From: Chrysomallon squamiferum
Taxonomy: Eukaryota > Mollusca > Gastropoda > Neomphalida > Peltospiridae
Direction: 5' to 3'
NCBI GenBank assembly: GCA_012295275.1
Contig: CM022665.1
Coordinates: 34,677,522 to 34,741,521, forward strand
DNA: 64,000 nt
The notes under the pieces are model-generated. The model did no database searches, was not told where the DNA came from, and saw only the letters and a program-made list of their open reading frames with translations. A program made the position numbers and the translations under genes. Position 1 is the stretch's first letter; each line of letters opens with the position of its first letter. This document shows, one piece after another, positions 27,991 through 39,106 of the stretch.

Positions 27991-28361
27991 TATGAAACAT
28001 GGATGACTCACAACAAAAGTATTCTCCAAATTTTGATCGTGGAACAACAATAAAAATACTAACAGTACCGAGAGTAGCATTAATAGCTGTCGTTGTTGCT
28101 ATTGCTGCTGCTGCACTAGCAACAGTTGTAATAATAACTGTAGTGATATAACAACATCAATAGTCTGAAGTAAAAAATAAGCGTTGGTAAAATATAACGC
28201 CCCCGCATCAACCTCTCCCCTGTCGTCCCTTAATAGGTAAAATAGTAATATAATTTCAGAATTTTTCTATCTGCACTTACGTGAAAAGCTTATAATTTTT
28301 ACTTAATGGTTTATACTTGTAATTTCAATATATTATCCCTGAGGTTTTTTCTTTTTGCAAG

Positions 28362-28478
28362 ATGGTACAGTGGAGTCCCAGGTGTGCAATTATTTTGTTA
28401 GTGTTAACTTCATGTGGTGTACGTGACTATAAGCTTGTCTCCTCTCTCACACCAATACAGCTAGTTTATACAGGATAA
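28362..28478 (+). CDS. Possible small ORF with signal-peptide-like start
   Basis: An ATG after a pyrimidine tract opens 38 codons starting MVQWSPRCAIILLVLTS, a short polar start followed by a hydrophobic core and a Cys/Gly, as in secretory signals, and closing TPIQLVYTG before TAA. Nothing else supports expression: no clear promoter, no downstream exon identified. It may be chance. Confidence 0.12.
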   Translation: MVQWSPRCAIILLVLTSCGVRDYKLVSSLTPIQLVYTG

Positions 28479-28931
28479 CTGACAATGGCAGTTTTAAAAA
28501 CCGACATGCTAATAAGAATAGAAAATACACATTTGGCTTTCGAAACTTAAAAAAAAAAAAAAAAAAAATCCAAAAAACGAAAACATTAATTTTGGAATAT
28601 TTTAATGACGTTTTAATCATATGTTATAATATACGTGCATTTACACTCATATGTATATATGTATTCAGAACTTAATTATATTAAACTATCAAAATGCAGT
28701 ATTGTTTTATGAACGATAACTATATTTAAACATATTGGACATTATGAAGGTCGTGGCTTTATAAAGTACATAGCTGTAGCGTTTCTAATGTGGCGAGCAC
28801 GTTTCATGGGTAACGAAGCAAATCGTAGGTCCGTTAACAACATGAAGGAGCTGGCCGGGTTTGAAAAAGATAATCACTGGGTAGCTGAAGTAGTCAAACG
28901 GGTTGACTGAATAATCACCACACAAGCACAT

Positions 28932-28934
<3 letters not shown>

Positions 28935-29011
<77 letters not shown>
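28935..29011. repeat. Compound CA/GA microsatellite
   Basis: About 20 CA units run directly into about 18 GA units. Polypurine GA tracts of this length can form triplex DNA; no gene-related role is suggested by context. Confidence 0.95.
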
Positions 29012-29017
<6 letters not shown>

Positions 29018-29243
29018 AAACATGAAATAAATAAAACTTTAAAAACAAAATAATAATAACTGTGACCAAGCCAGACCTTTATTTCATCTTAAAAGACATA
29101 AAAGAAACCCTTGATAATAATGGAATAATGAACGATAAACTATAAAACAGATAGAAAGTATGTTTATACACCCACTCCCTTTAACAAAACAAGCACCTTG
29201 TTATTGAGCAGGATCGCATACTAGATGCCGTCGGTTTACCAGT

Positions 29244-29324
29244 ACAGTGAAACTTCTCAAAACCGAACAGTGTCGGGACGAAGCAAAAAGTTTCTTTTTG
29301 AAAAGGTATTCGGTTTACTGATGT
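29244..29324 (+). mobile_element. Pogo/Tigger-like terminal fragment
   Basis: Sequence starting CAGTGAAACTTCTCAAAACC and continuing through GTCGGGACGAAGCAAAA to ATTCGGTTTACTGATG has the layout of common Tc1/mariner-pogo terminal repeats (CAGTGGAACCTCTATAAACC, then a GGGAC block, then the reverse motif). No transposase remnant was found beside it. A vaguely similar inverted motif lies near 30027-30052 but is too diverged to call as the other end. Confidence 0.4.
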
Positions 29325-29671
29325 ATTTTATTTAGATTTAAATACTTGATAAATCGTAGTAACGCGAAAATCAGTTTGTTTTACAGGAATATTTGCATAT
29401 TTCTGGTATAAAATGATATGAGCGGAAGCTCGCTATCGCAAAATAAAGGACTACTTTTATCAGTTACAAATAACAACAACAATAATAAAGAGATTATGCC
29501 TGACGAGAACGCCGAATTAAATCTACTTATTCGTTCGTGAAAAATAAATTAAATACTGTAGATCTACGAGAGAACATATAAAACAGTACTTCGTAGAAAT
29601 TCTTTAAACTGAATAAGAAAATTTAACTGCGCTGGCATACTAGATTATTAATACAGTGGTAAAACACATTT

Positions 29672-29673
<2 letters not shown>

Positions 29674-29736
<63 letters not shown>

Positions 29737-29805
29737 TTATTTGTTTATTTATTTATTTATTTTATTTTATTTTATTTTTATTTTATTTATTTATTTATTT
29801 ATTTG
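29674..29805. repeat. ATT array followed by TTTA-rich array
   Basis: About 21 ATT units (29674-29736) followed by about 65 bases of TTTA/TTTTA repeats. Confidence 0.9.
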
Positions 29806-30623
29806 ACATATAATGATAATTAAAGAAATAAAACGACTCGTATCTGGATTTCTGACATTTAGCAGTTTAAAGGAATTTATTTAACTCGTTAACAAAACGG
29901 GGTATATTTTTAGCTACCGTGTCGTCTGCTTCGTCTGTGTAACTGTATAGATTACATCATTAAAAGTAATACATCGTAAAAACGTGTAACTATAAAACGA
30001 CAACAAACAACGTGCTCTTTATGCCGAGAAACCGAGGTTACAGTGGATTTAGCGGTACAAAGGACAGATACATGTTTACTGTTTACAAGCCCTAAATTTC
30101 CATTGCAAATAAAACTTTATGAGGTTAGTAAATTGTAATGTCAAACGAATGTTACTTTTTGCTGCACTGCACAACTAGTGTCAGACTGACATCGATATTC
30201 ACAAATTTTGGTCTGTAAAGTTTATCAGTGTTTTGGATAAAACTAGATCAGGATGACCAGTCAAATGTATTTTATTATTATTATATTTCCTGTTTACCTT
30301 TGCAGCTGCACTGAAACGTGCTGTAATGTGACAGACGACATCCAAAATAATAAGGAACTGGTTGGGGATAATATAGTACTCGAAAAAAAAAAAAATATAT
30401 ATATATAGAAATAAAAAAAAATAATAATAAGGGGAAAAATATTATTATTAGAAGTAATATTAGTAACAGTAATAGTAAGAGTAGCAAGAATATTGGTAGT
30501 AGCAATAGAAGTAACAGTATTACAGTAGAAGCTAGACACTAGTAGTTGCAGAAGCAGAAACAGTAGTTTTATGAATTAATAAATAATATAATATATATAT
30601 TTTTAAGACATATTTGATACTAT

Positions 30624-30624
<1 letters not shown>

Positions 30625-30674
<50 letters not shown>
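30625..30674. repeat. CT microsatellite
   Basis: 25 CT units, pyrimidine on the + strand. Confidence 0.95.
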
Positions 30675-30678
<4 letters not shown>

Positions 30679-32572
30679 GTATGTGCTTTGTCACAAATAC
30701 ATCTTTACACAAACATTCATATATACGTTTTACATTAACAAATTTTCATAATATAACTGAAATTCAAATGGCATTAACGCACCAATCCTAGCTGACCTGT
30801 CAGCTGTTGATTGAAATGTGTAACCGTGTTACTCACAATGTGAAATTTATAAAATTATGTCGCAGTATGAAACATCACCTAACATCTTTTAGTCACTCAA
30901 ATACGTGACTTTGACAGCGTCACTAAAATTAATGTATGTAGGTTTTATTATTTTCATTTAAGCGCCACGTGTATGTGTGTGCGTGCGTGTATGTGTGTGT
31001 GTGTCATTACTCTCTTACAAACTGGTTCAAGATAAACTAGATGGTTAGAATTACATTATATATATATATATATATAAATAATCCGGAATATCCGATATTT
31101 TGTTTTCTTTTTCTTTTTTCTTTTTTTATTATTATTATTTTCCTTTATTTTATTTTATTACTTTTTGTTTTAAAGTATCGTCAGTTAAAGGAAAATATTA
31201 CCAGAATGGGATGTAGGATTTGAGAATTTAAACGGTCATCACCGCGTGGCTCTAGAGATGAATTAATCGGGTGGTTAGATTTAGGAAAGTGGAGCGTCTG
31301 TGTAAATATAAATTTAAAAAGAACATTCAAAGTCAGTAGCGATATTGCTTTATATAGATTTATATACGTATTGAAAATATCACAAAAAGTAAGATTCTCT
31401 TTTTTCAAAAAATTAAAACGAAATTAATTACAGCATGGCTATGCATACATAATGCATGCATATATATATATGTTCTAAATATTATCATTATTTAATTTAG
31501 CGAAAGCATTTCTCCATAAATCGAAATGGCCTTGGTAAACAATATTCTGAAAGTATTTGTCCTTGACATTTAATATTTATTCTCATCCGGGAGCATTCAT
31601 TGATCCAGGTTCAGAACCCTTTCACGTGTTAAGAAGCACGTCTTCGCAAGCAAGTTAGCACACGCATCAATAAAACGTGGGCTTTAAAAAAAAATAATAA
31701 CAATAATAATAAATTCTCGACCATAAGTTACCGAAGGTATTCGACAAAAACGAAATAGACATACGTACATACGTACATACATACATATACATATATACAT
31801 ACATACATTCATACATTCATAGATATATACATACATAAATACAACATAAAGATATTCATACATATATGTAAATACACAGGAACATGTTTGTTAAATGCAT
31901 GCTGCATATGCATTTACACATGTGCATATATTCATACACGTACATACATGTTTGCATATCCAAAACATTTATCTATGCATGCCTGCATATACATGTATGT
32001 ATGTACACCTTATTACATACATCTATGTACTTACATATAATTTAATATACACAGACATGTTATTTGTTTATATAATTAAAACAGATAATCAGTATGTTAT
32101 CAAAAATTACGTTTTACTTGTTTGAGGCAAGTTCTTTACTGAATTATTAACATTCTTGATGATTTTTAAAGATTTTTAAAGATTTTCTGTACATTGTTAC
32201 AATTCACGTTAGTAATTAAATGTTTATTTTCAGTTTATATATATGTAACTATGTGTATGTTTATTAGTCTACACTGCTTTTATTACTGTTGATTTTGTTT
32301 AGTTTTTAATGGTACTGCTGCATTCTAAAAAACAGGCATAGCAACGAACAGTTTCACTTTAATTTCGGCGTCGTTTAAAACGTTTACTTTTCGTTGTGCA
32401 TATTACTTTTAATACAAATCATGAAATTAATAAATACAAGCTGATAATCTCTTACATTGTCTCTTATTCGTATTTAGCTTTAAATTACATGCACCTATGT
32501 AAATTATACGTGTTTACTTTTTTAACTGAAATTATATAACATCCACAGTTTATGTAATGAACAGCAACTTAT

Positions 32573-32573
<1 letters not shown>
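30675..32573. other. Intergenic DNA with CATA-type arrays, no gene seen
   Basis: Holds GT, TA and ACAT/CATA repeats (about 30969-31003, 31057-31076, 31758-31860). No coding sequence or RNA gene recognised. Confidence 0.5.

Positions 32574-32630
<57 letters not shown>
32574..32630. repeat. ATT microsatellite
   Basis: About 19 tandem ATT units. Confidence 0.95.
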
Positions 32631-32631
<1 letters not shown>

Positions 32632-32972
32632 TCTACAACTGTTTGTTACAGGCGAAGTTATGAAAATTTCATGCTTTAATACATACATAATAAAGATGAC
32701 ACAGGATCGTTTTTAAAAATAAATATTCATTAGACAGTTTTCAAAAGGTCACACGGTAGACAACGAACTTCGTCACTGAGCTGCAAATAGTGAGCAAACC
32801 TCAGTACAACAACCACCAGGACATATCGCTGCAAAACACGCGGACGTGTGCAGAGTCACGTAAGCCATTTTTATCGGCACGTGTCAGTTTGTAATGCTAA
32901 TCACGGACAAGAATCCTATGGTTGTACATACCTGCCATCTTTTTCTTAAAACAAAACAAAACAAATTCAAAA

Positions 32973-33011
<39 letters not shown>

Positions 33012-33389
33012 AATTACAATAAAAAAATAAAGAAAGAAATAATGATGATGATGATGATGATTTAATTTTTTCATCTTTTTCTCCTCTCGCTTCTTCTTCT
33101 TCTTCTTCTTCTTATTATTATTACAGACAGGAAATAATTGTTCACTTCAAAGTATCTTTTAAAACAAAATCATTATCATCATTGTTATCCGTTTCACAGG
33201 TGTATTATTTTCGATATATATCACGAACTCATCGTTTTTTGTCACTTCTCTGTAACGCTACCATTATCTATAATCCACTATTTATCTATAGTCTCACTTT
33301 CATTGATTATCTTGCTAATGACAGCTCTAAAAGAAAAATTCTACAACAAATTAAATAACCCGCTAAAAACAGATCACGGTACAGCGATA

Positions 33390-33560
33390 ACGCTCGTTTG
33401 ACGTGATAAGATAATGTTGAGGTAACCAAAGCTAAGATAGCGTGATAAGAAAGAGCTGAAATACTAGCTAGTGAGATGATGATGTGGGTTGAATAAGGCG
33501 ACAGCAACTATTTAAGATTAACCGATAAGAATGGGATAAAATGGAAGCTTGATGACACGA

Positions 33561-33596
<36 letters not shown>

Positions 33597-34344
33597 AAAA
33601 GAAGGAAAAGAAAAGAAGATAATAAGATAATCCTACATCAAGGAGTTCATGAACGTGTTTGAATAGCATAATTAATTAAGATTATCTGATAAAAAAAATA
33701 AAAAATAAAATCGTAGTTAGGTTAACTGAATAAAAAAAAGAAAAAAAAAAAAAGAAAAAATAAGAGGAAGAAGAAAGAGAAGATAAAGATGAGTTACGGT
33801 GACGGTAACGAAGTAAGATAATCTTGTACCTAAAAGTTCAAACACTGGCCAACAGTTCATGAAGAGATTTGAATAAGGTGATGGTAACAAAATAAAATAC
33901 AATAAGAATGAGATAAAATGATAGCTATAGAATGGTTTTAAAAAGAAGAAGAAGAAGAAAAAATGAGGTGATGATGACTAAGTTAGATAATACTGAATGA
34001 AAGAGTTCAAATAATGACTAAGAGTTGTTAATGGATTCGAAAAGGGTGACTATAATTAAAATTAATAAGATGACACGATAGGAAAGACATAACAATATAC
34101 TTTGGTGAAATGATTCAATTTTTTTATTATTATTATTTTTTTTTTTAAGTATTGAAATGAAGAAAAAGGGTATAAAAGAAAGGGAAAAAAAGAGGGAGAA
34201 AAAGAAAAAGACGAGTAAGATAATCCTTTATGAAGGAGCTCAAACAGTACCTACAGGCTGATAAAGGATTTGAATAGGGTGATGGAAATTACATAAGATG
34301 ACATGATAAGAAAAGATAATAAACAGGCTGGACAGAAGAAGAAG

Positions 34345-34383
<39 letters not shown>

Positions 34384-34530
34384 AATATGAACTGATAATA
34401 AAGTTTTCACATAGCAGGTAAGGTCAGATGTTAAAAAAACGTAAATAAACTGAAGATAAATAAATATGATTACATTATAAGAAACAGTTGAAACGGTTGT
34501 TTTAATAGGAATTGAATGGGACAACAGCGC
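33390..34530. repeat. Degenerate tandem array of about 170-240-base units
   Basis: A recurring motif of the form TTGAATARGGTGATGGTAAC appears in varied form at about 33489, 33658, 33868, 34036, 34269 and 34511. Between motifs there is usually a GATAAGAATGAGATAA-like block, a purine-rich A/G tract, and a GATAATC...AAGGAGTTCA-like block, in the same order. Units are strongly diverged and unequal in length because the purine tracts vary. It reads as an old satellite or expanded minisatellite. No function is evident. Confidence 0.6.
34347..34381. repeat. GA microsatellite inside the degenerate array
   Basis: About 17 GA units forming one of the purine tracts between repeat units. Confidence 0.9.
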
Positions 34531-34587
34531 CACTGTTAGATATTTACGATATACAATACAGGAAAATAATGTCACGGTAGTTCTTTA

Positions 34588-34706
34588 TATCTGAAATAAT
34601 GCGAAAACAAATGCAGTGAAGTAAACAGTGTCAAAGACTAATGAATATAAACGTGCTTTTGAAATAACAAACGTATCGAACTGCTCTGGGTCATATTGCT
34701 CCTGCA
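34588..34706 (-). CDS. Weak candidate coding exon
   Basis: On the minus strand a pyrimidine tract ending TTTTTGCAG is followed by an open frame reading EQYDPEQFDTFVISKARLYS and then a hydrophobic stretch ending FVFALFQI before TAA. The acceptor-like start and mixed composition are better than background. It has no recognised family, no clear donor and no neighbouring exons. It may be a terminal exon or chance. Confidence 0.15.
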
Positions 34707-35202
34707 AAAAGAAAAGAATATGAACACATACGCATGCACGCGAACATACATTCCAAATAATCACATATACATATATCGATGAATAACTGAGCAATCACGA
34801 TCATGCAGGCGTAGGCAAACATACGCACAGATTTTACATTCCAATCACGTCACATACACTGTAAACAGCATACAATAAAACAAACATAATGTATTCTGTG
34901 GACAATATCTGCGGTTAGATCATGTCAAAAATACTCGTACAAAAACGGTCATTAAAACAAAACAAAAAGAAAAGAAATCTGACATTTGTAATAAATTGCT
35001 CTTCATGCCAAAAGAAAAAAGAAAAGGCAACAAAAAAGTCGACGTAAAATTCAAATTAACCATTGGATTCATTTTCTACTTTTTGAGAATTAATAACTAT
35101 TATGTATCAAAGAATGGCAGTTATTAATAAATCTCAACAACAAATTCAGCTGTCGGCTTTTGGTGAATGTACTCATCTTACCATTCTTTTCAACATGTTA
35201 AC

Positions 35203-35204
<2 letters not shown>

Positions 35205-35279
<75 letters not shown>
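35205..35279. repeat. Long GA microsatellite
   Basis: About 37 uninterrupted GA units, among the longest simple repeats in the window. Confidence 0.95.
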
Positions 35280-35284
<5 letters not shown>

Positions 35285-36397
35285 CCCCTTCCTCAAGACT
35301 GCTTTTTTTAAATTTTATTTTTTTCTAATTAAATTATTTTAAAAGAAAACACAAACGCAGTTGAGCACTGTTTCACACTTGCATTTATCCCAGCGCAGGC
35401 GCTTTAATAGTAATTTAGCTGAATTGCAACATATTTTAGTGCACTGCCCTTGAAAAATCAACATGTTAACAGAGTATAAATTTGACCTTTGTATCTTTTA
35501 ATCTCTGGAAAGAACAGAGAGTATCGTGTTGATTCAAAATGGCTGGTGACCTGGAAAATATATTTTTACCTTTTTCACAGCATGATTTATTCTATCAGTC
35601 ATTTTATATTATGATTACAGATTTCAGTTATTTTGTGAAACGACCTTAATATTATAACTGTGGTGCTGTTGTGATGTACGTTTATGAAAGTCCTTGAAAA
35701 TCGAATAAATATTTTGTATGAATATCAGTAGGATAAAAATAGGTCGCTAGAATGAAAAAAACAACTATTTACGAATAGTGCTTTTAGTTCAATAATGAAA
35801 CATCTGTAAAGAATAATGTTGAGGACGTACTTGAAACATATTACGTTATTTTTACATATCAACTATCTTTTCAGCATATTTTAATGAAAGAAAAACCACA
35901 AAGTTTAAATTCAAATCACATAAGGTGATTTATAAATAAATATAATGATATAAGCTGTTGTTTTTACCGTACACTTCAACTGTGAAAACGTGTAAAAGAA
36001 ACGGAAAATTAAATAAATATTTTGTATGAATAAAGACTCTGATCACATAAAGTGACATATGAATAAATATAATAACTCGAGCTGTTGTATGCTCCATACA
36101 TATAACCAGTTTGCTGTGTTAGCATAAAGGTTAAAATGTGGCAGTCATGTCATTTTGACATTTTCAGCTTATTTCGCTTCTCGTATCGATTAAATAAAAT
36201 TATCGGTGGCTCTGTCTTCGGGTAAAACGATAATTTCTGAAGACAGTTTTCTGAAGTTATTCAGTTTTGCGCTGTAAATGAAATGAACTAAACTTTATCC
36301 GACACCAGGATTTGACTCTAGAAACCGTTCAAATGAGATTTTCCTGATGGTGATGTAATGTTTATAGTAATTAGATATTTACGTTTTTAGTGGCAGT

Positions 36398-36606
36398 AGT
36401 AGTAGTAGCAATTGTTGTTGCTGTTGTTGTAGTAGTTGTTATTATTTTAATAGTAGTAGTAGTAGCAGTATCTGTTTTATTACTCTTATTAATAGTAGCA
36501 ATTGTTGTTGCTGTTGTTGTAGTAGTTGTTATTATTTTAATAGTAGTAGTAGTAGCAGTATCTGTTTTATTACTCTTATTAATAGTAGCAATTGTTGTAG
36601 CAGTAG
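36398..36606 (+). repeat. 90-bp minisatellite built from TAG/TTG triplets
   Basis: AGCAATTGTTGTTGCTG recurs at 36407 and 36497 and, shortened, at 36587, giving a 90-base period and about 2.3 units. The units look nearly identical. Because 90 is a multiple of three, the array sustains a Val/Ile/Ala/Leu-rich open frame (36390-36656) that I regard as an artefact. Confidence 0.9.
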
Positions 36607-36659
36607 TACTGAAAATAATATTAGTAATTAATGAGGTAAAACAGTTTGAAAACTAATCA

Positions 36660-38750
36660 TTTTCTAATTGAATAAACCATTTTGAAATTAATTTACAGTG
36701 TGCTCTTGGCTTTTTTTTCTTTTCTTTTTTTAACGATTTATTTGATTTTTTTTTTATTATAATTATTTATTTATTGATTTTTTTGTTGTTTTGTTTTTGT
36801 TAAAATATCATTTTTTCTCTCTGTTTTTTATATTATTATTATAGATTTTTTTTTCCCAGAAAGATATATTACAGAGTCAGTGGGTACTAATTTAACGGTT
36901 TTCGACCTTATCACAGTAGACAACATAAAATAACTATTTCGAAGCTGAAAATGATCACACTGACTCCTCGTGTCTGCAACAGTGTAATGGTTTGATGCCA
37001 AAAACGTAACATCAAACACCTGATGGAATTCTCTGTCTCATCAAGAATCACTACTTCTTTTTCCAGCTGCAGAACTTTGGACAATGAGTGGTTAATTAAT
37101 CTGTGCTGGCATAAATTTAAAATTTGTAAATATTATCTTTAAATCTTTAATTTCATATGTGTGAGCGCGCGGGCCTATGTTATTAAAACACATTTTAAAT
37201 TTTTTCGTATATTATATCGTATTTTTTATTGCGATATAAATTTGAAAGAGTCCATGCAGCGATCAGGAGTCCTCCTTGGGGATACCAATAATATTTTAGT
37301 ACTTTAACATGTACCAACATGAAGCAGTTTTCCTTTTTACCATTAAAGACACTTTTATTGTTATATTCATACTTTAAAAAAAGGTTTATTATTATATACT
37401 GTCACTCCCTCGAACTCTAAACAAATAATACAAATAATAACTAAACCAAAATCACTCATGAACCAACATCGTGCAAAGATCGAACATATGACAAAATAAT
37501 CATCTAAGAACGTGAGATGCAGAGAAAACTTGCAAAGTATTGCCAAAATTCACCACGTTTTCATCTATTTTAAGAACTACATAGGCCAGTAATAAAATAA
37601 AAAATAAATAATGGGAAAGAAAAATAAGAGGTAAAAAAAGAAGAGTTTGGATTTCAACTAGGTTACAGTTATCACGTATACTACTATAGTTCTTACCTAG
37701 ATACAGGTACTGCGTATTTAGATGAATTGTTATTCTCTGTCACTGCACAGAATGAACAGGATGACAGTCTATAACTGATGCGGTCGTCAGATGTATTAAT
37801 TAATGAATTAACAGGATATCTGAATAAAACATTCTAAATAAGAACGTTGACATACAAATATATACATATGTCTGTATTTGTTTGTTTGTGTCTGTGTTCA
37901 AATAAGCATAAGTACGTTTTAAATGTGCTCTCTCTCTCTAAAAAAAAAACAAAAAAACAAAAACATTATATATATAAAATTATTATTATTATTATTATTT
38001 TTTTTTAAACATGTAAAAGAAAGTTGACATAAAAATATATGTTTGTATCTGTGTGTCTGTGTTTAACTAAGTATGATACCTATTTGCGTAGAGACTATTC
38101 ATGGTTTGAATTTTTTTTTTTATTATTGTTATTATTATTATTATTATCATTATTTTATTTACATGATTGTTACTTAATGATGCAACACAAAACAGTATGT
38201 GTTCATATCTATAACACATCTAATTATTGTTAGTAATTAATAGCGATACTCCAGTCGTCGCATACATTTCTGAACCTGATTAGAAAAAATAGTAAATATG
38301 ACGAAATGATGTGGAAATAAATGAATCTTACATTTTATCTCTTGTTTTTTTAGGAGTTTCTCCGTTGTTACATTAGTCTGTTCTTTTTCTTGTTCTGTAA
38401 TATCGTGTTGAAACGTGATGTAAATAAAACTTTACTGCAGTTTTGCTTAGTTGATATAGTTTATATTTTTATTTGTTTCTTAGTAAAAAAAATATATTTT
38501 TATTTTTATTTTAATTTGTTTTGCTTTTTAGAGAGAGTTATGGTCCATTTATATAGTAATATATAAACTCACAGACAGATGTATGTATAGAGGTATATTA
38601 GTGTGTGTGCGTGCGTGTTTGTTCGTGTGTTCATTTATCTACATCTGTGACTTATGGATTTCTTAAAATAATAATTGTATCTTTTTTTTGAGGGTTTTCA
38701 AATAATTCTAGTTCTATATTTAATTACTTTGAATACAGCATTTCGTTCAA
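36660..38750. other. AT-rich intergenic DNA, nothing supported
   Basis: Poly-T, ATT and TTTA runs with unremarkable sequence between them. The short open frames here have no recognisable content. Confidence 0.5.
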
Positions 38751-38752
38751 AA

Positions 38753-39106
38753 AATGAGCTGCCTAGCCAAGTCGACTACATGCACACCTCGCTCAAGTTT
38801 TTCTATGATTTCATGCTTTAATTCAATGGACATCATCCACTTCTTCTTCAAAGCACTGTCCTTTGCACGCACTTTTTACGATCCTGGTCAGAAAAAAGAA
38901 ATTTGGCAAAATACTGCACAAAAACGCGAACACACCACAGCAGAGATGCTTCCATGGTCAGGTCACCACGTGAAGTAAAGGAGTGAAACACGGGATGCTG
39001 GCCGGATGTTGAGTTTTGGCTCGCAACTCAAAGCAAAAAATCACCCAAGCGACTGCTCATAACTCGAAAAACTCGTAAGTTGTAGCACTAGTAAATCGAG
39101 GTACTG
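38753..39106 (-). mobile_element. Truncated Tigger/pogo-type DNA transposon, 5' end
   Basis: Read on the minus strand, the element begins CAGTACCTCGATTTACTAGT and continues through ACTTACGAGTTTTTCGAG, the layout of Tigger terminal sequence. About 260 bases in, a frame reads KKKWMMSIELKHEIIEKLER then GVHVVDLARQ, matching the N-terminal helix-turn-helix of pogo/Tigger transposases. The match stops after about 33 codons at a TGA, so the rest of the transposase and the other terminal repeat are missing. On the + strand the same DNA gives a meaningless 74-codon frame. Confidence 0.75.

Noticed and set aside
28785-29069. 94-codon frame with poly-Ser/Leu and Cys/Val stretches
   Set aside because: Translation of the CA/GA microsatellite.
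31600-31625. GGTTCAGAACCC-like T-loop of a tRNA gene or tRNA-derived SINE
   Set aside because: No A box, no acceptor stem and no cloverleaf around it.
36390-36656. 88-codon Val/Ile/Ala/Leu-rich frame that looks like a membrane protein
   Set aside because: Produced entirely by the TAG/TTG 90-bp minisatellite.
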